Notes under the pieces: generated by a model | What the model was told of the DNA's origin: nothing | Database searches by the model: none | The model's input: the letters and a program-made list of their open reading frames with translations, nothing else | Position numbers and translations under genes: made by a program | In this document: positions 41,925-42,292 of the stretch, piece by piece | How the letters are laid out: each line of letters opens with the position of its first letter | Position numbering within the stretch: position 1 is the first letter of the stretch | From: Verrucomicrobia bacterium SCGC AAA164-M04 | Lineage (GTDB): Bacteria > Verrucomicrobiota > Verrucomicrobiae > Verrucomicrobiales > Akkermansiaceae | NCBI GenBank assembly: GCA_000383735.1 | Contig: KB912168.1 | Span: 23,956 to 66,247 of the forward strand | Length of the DNA: 42,292 nt | Direction of reading: 5' to 3'

Positions 41925-42292
41925 CAACACCGAATGGCAGGTTGAACAAATTCCTGATACCGAAAACGAGGGGCAGCCAACACCGCCCCAAGTGTTTTAT
42001 GATGGTTCCCGCTACTACCTCGACAACCAGAGAGAATACATCCCAATCAACGAGGCATCAACCAAGCGGCATCTACGAAAGTTTGGAATGGAAAGGGACG
42101 AGATTGAACAGGCTTTGTGCAATATCCAAACAGAGAACTTTATTGTATTCGCCGGGCCGTTGGCTGGAAAACACCGAGGGATTCACGAGACCAATGGCCA
42201 AAAGGTTCTGGCAATTAATTCCCCGAAAATCATCCAAAGCAAGAAAGGTGACTTTCCAAATCTCAAGGCAGTAATCGAAGGACTACTCGGGC
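41917..42292 (+). CDS. Primase-helicase-like protein, N-terminal part (cut by window end)
   Basis: An open frame from ATG 41917 runs to the window edge with no stop (125 codons). A strong Shine-Dalgarno AGGAGG lies just before it, unlike most genes here. The visible part (YYDGSRYY-type FYDGSRYYLD near 28-37, GPLAGKHRGIHETNGQ near 80-95, INSPKII, FPNLKAVIEGLLG) is like the start of DUF5906/D5-type phage and plasmid helicases, in which the Walker domain comes later. The rest lies beyond the window. Confidence 0.7.
   Translation, partial: MSNNTEWQVEQIPDTENEGQPTPPQVFYDGSRYYLDNQREYIPINEASTKRHLRKFGMERDEIEQALCNIQTENFIVFAGPLAGKHRGIHETNGQKVLAINSPKIIQSKKGDFPNLKAVIEGLLG

Overview
The window looks like a chromosomal segment of a Gram-negative bacterium of the PVC group, most likely a Verrucomicrobium. 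Pointers are a three-gene pseudopilin cluster of the Verrucomicrobia-type (Verru_Chthon-like) cassette, a very long GreA-type protein of the kind known from PVC bacteria, a DUF3500 protein, a Bat (aerotolerance) operon with a DUF4381 gene, and McsA-McsB-ClpC without CtsR. Most genes, judged by eye, have no clear Shine-Dalgarno sequence. No taxonomy search was possible, so the assignment is inference.

Layout. (1) 1-5100 is an accessory island, more GC-rich at its left end than the rest. Four copies of a ~75-bp repeat lie in the same orientation. The outer pair (1-75, 3190-3265) brackets a minus-strand three-gene amino-sugar set (Gfo/Idh/MocA oxidoreductase, PIG-L deacetylase, NagB-like isomerase). 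The inner pair (3398-3471, 4177-4252) brackets a small exported-protein ORF. A 57-bp attC-like hairpin site (4111-4167) sits beside the last copy. About 880 bp after it holds no convincing gene. (2) 5131-7602 holds a small exported protein, an EF-hand protein and a DUF3500 protein; the last is translationally coupled to mgtE. (3) 7599-12000 is core metabolism on the minus strand: mgtE, acpS, pdxJ, purH. (4) 12165-19078 is a plus-strand Bat operon (DUF58, DUF4381, BatA, BatB with TPRs, a BatD-BatE fusion). (5) 19115-23264 is mcsA-mcsB-clpC on the minus strand, a protein-arginine phosphorylation and proteolysis module. (6) 23436-27818 carries an SDR, ftsB, eno and the long GreA-type gene. (7) 27928-29632 is an ECF sigma / membrane anti-sigma candidate / PDZ protein operon. 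(8) 29824-30051 has tRNA-Val and tRNA-Leu, followed by pseudopilin genes, galE and a rhomboid protease. (9) 34570-38489 has lysA, a second ECF sigma factor, a structured intergenic region, 5-formyl-THF cyclo-ligase, apaG and thiD. (10) From 38677 to the right end is an integrated element. It begins at a tRNA-Tyr-like sequence with a broken acceptor stem, followed by a tyrosine integrase, a small protein, an excisionase-like HTH protein, a primase-like protein and the start of a helicase-like gene cut by the window end.

How it fits together: the core genes are ordinary. The points of interest are the repeat-bounded units plus attC-like site at the left, the stress and proteolysis modules in the middle (arginine kinase with ClpC, Bat complex, sigma/anti-sigma/PDZ), and the satellite-like integrated element at the right.
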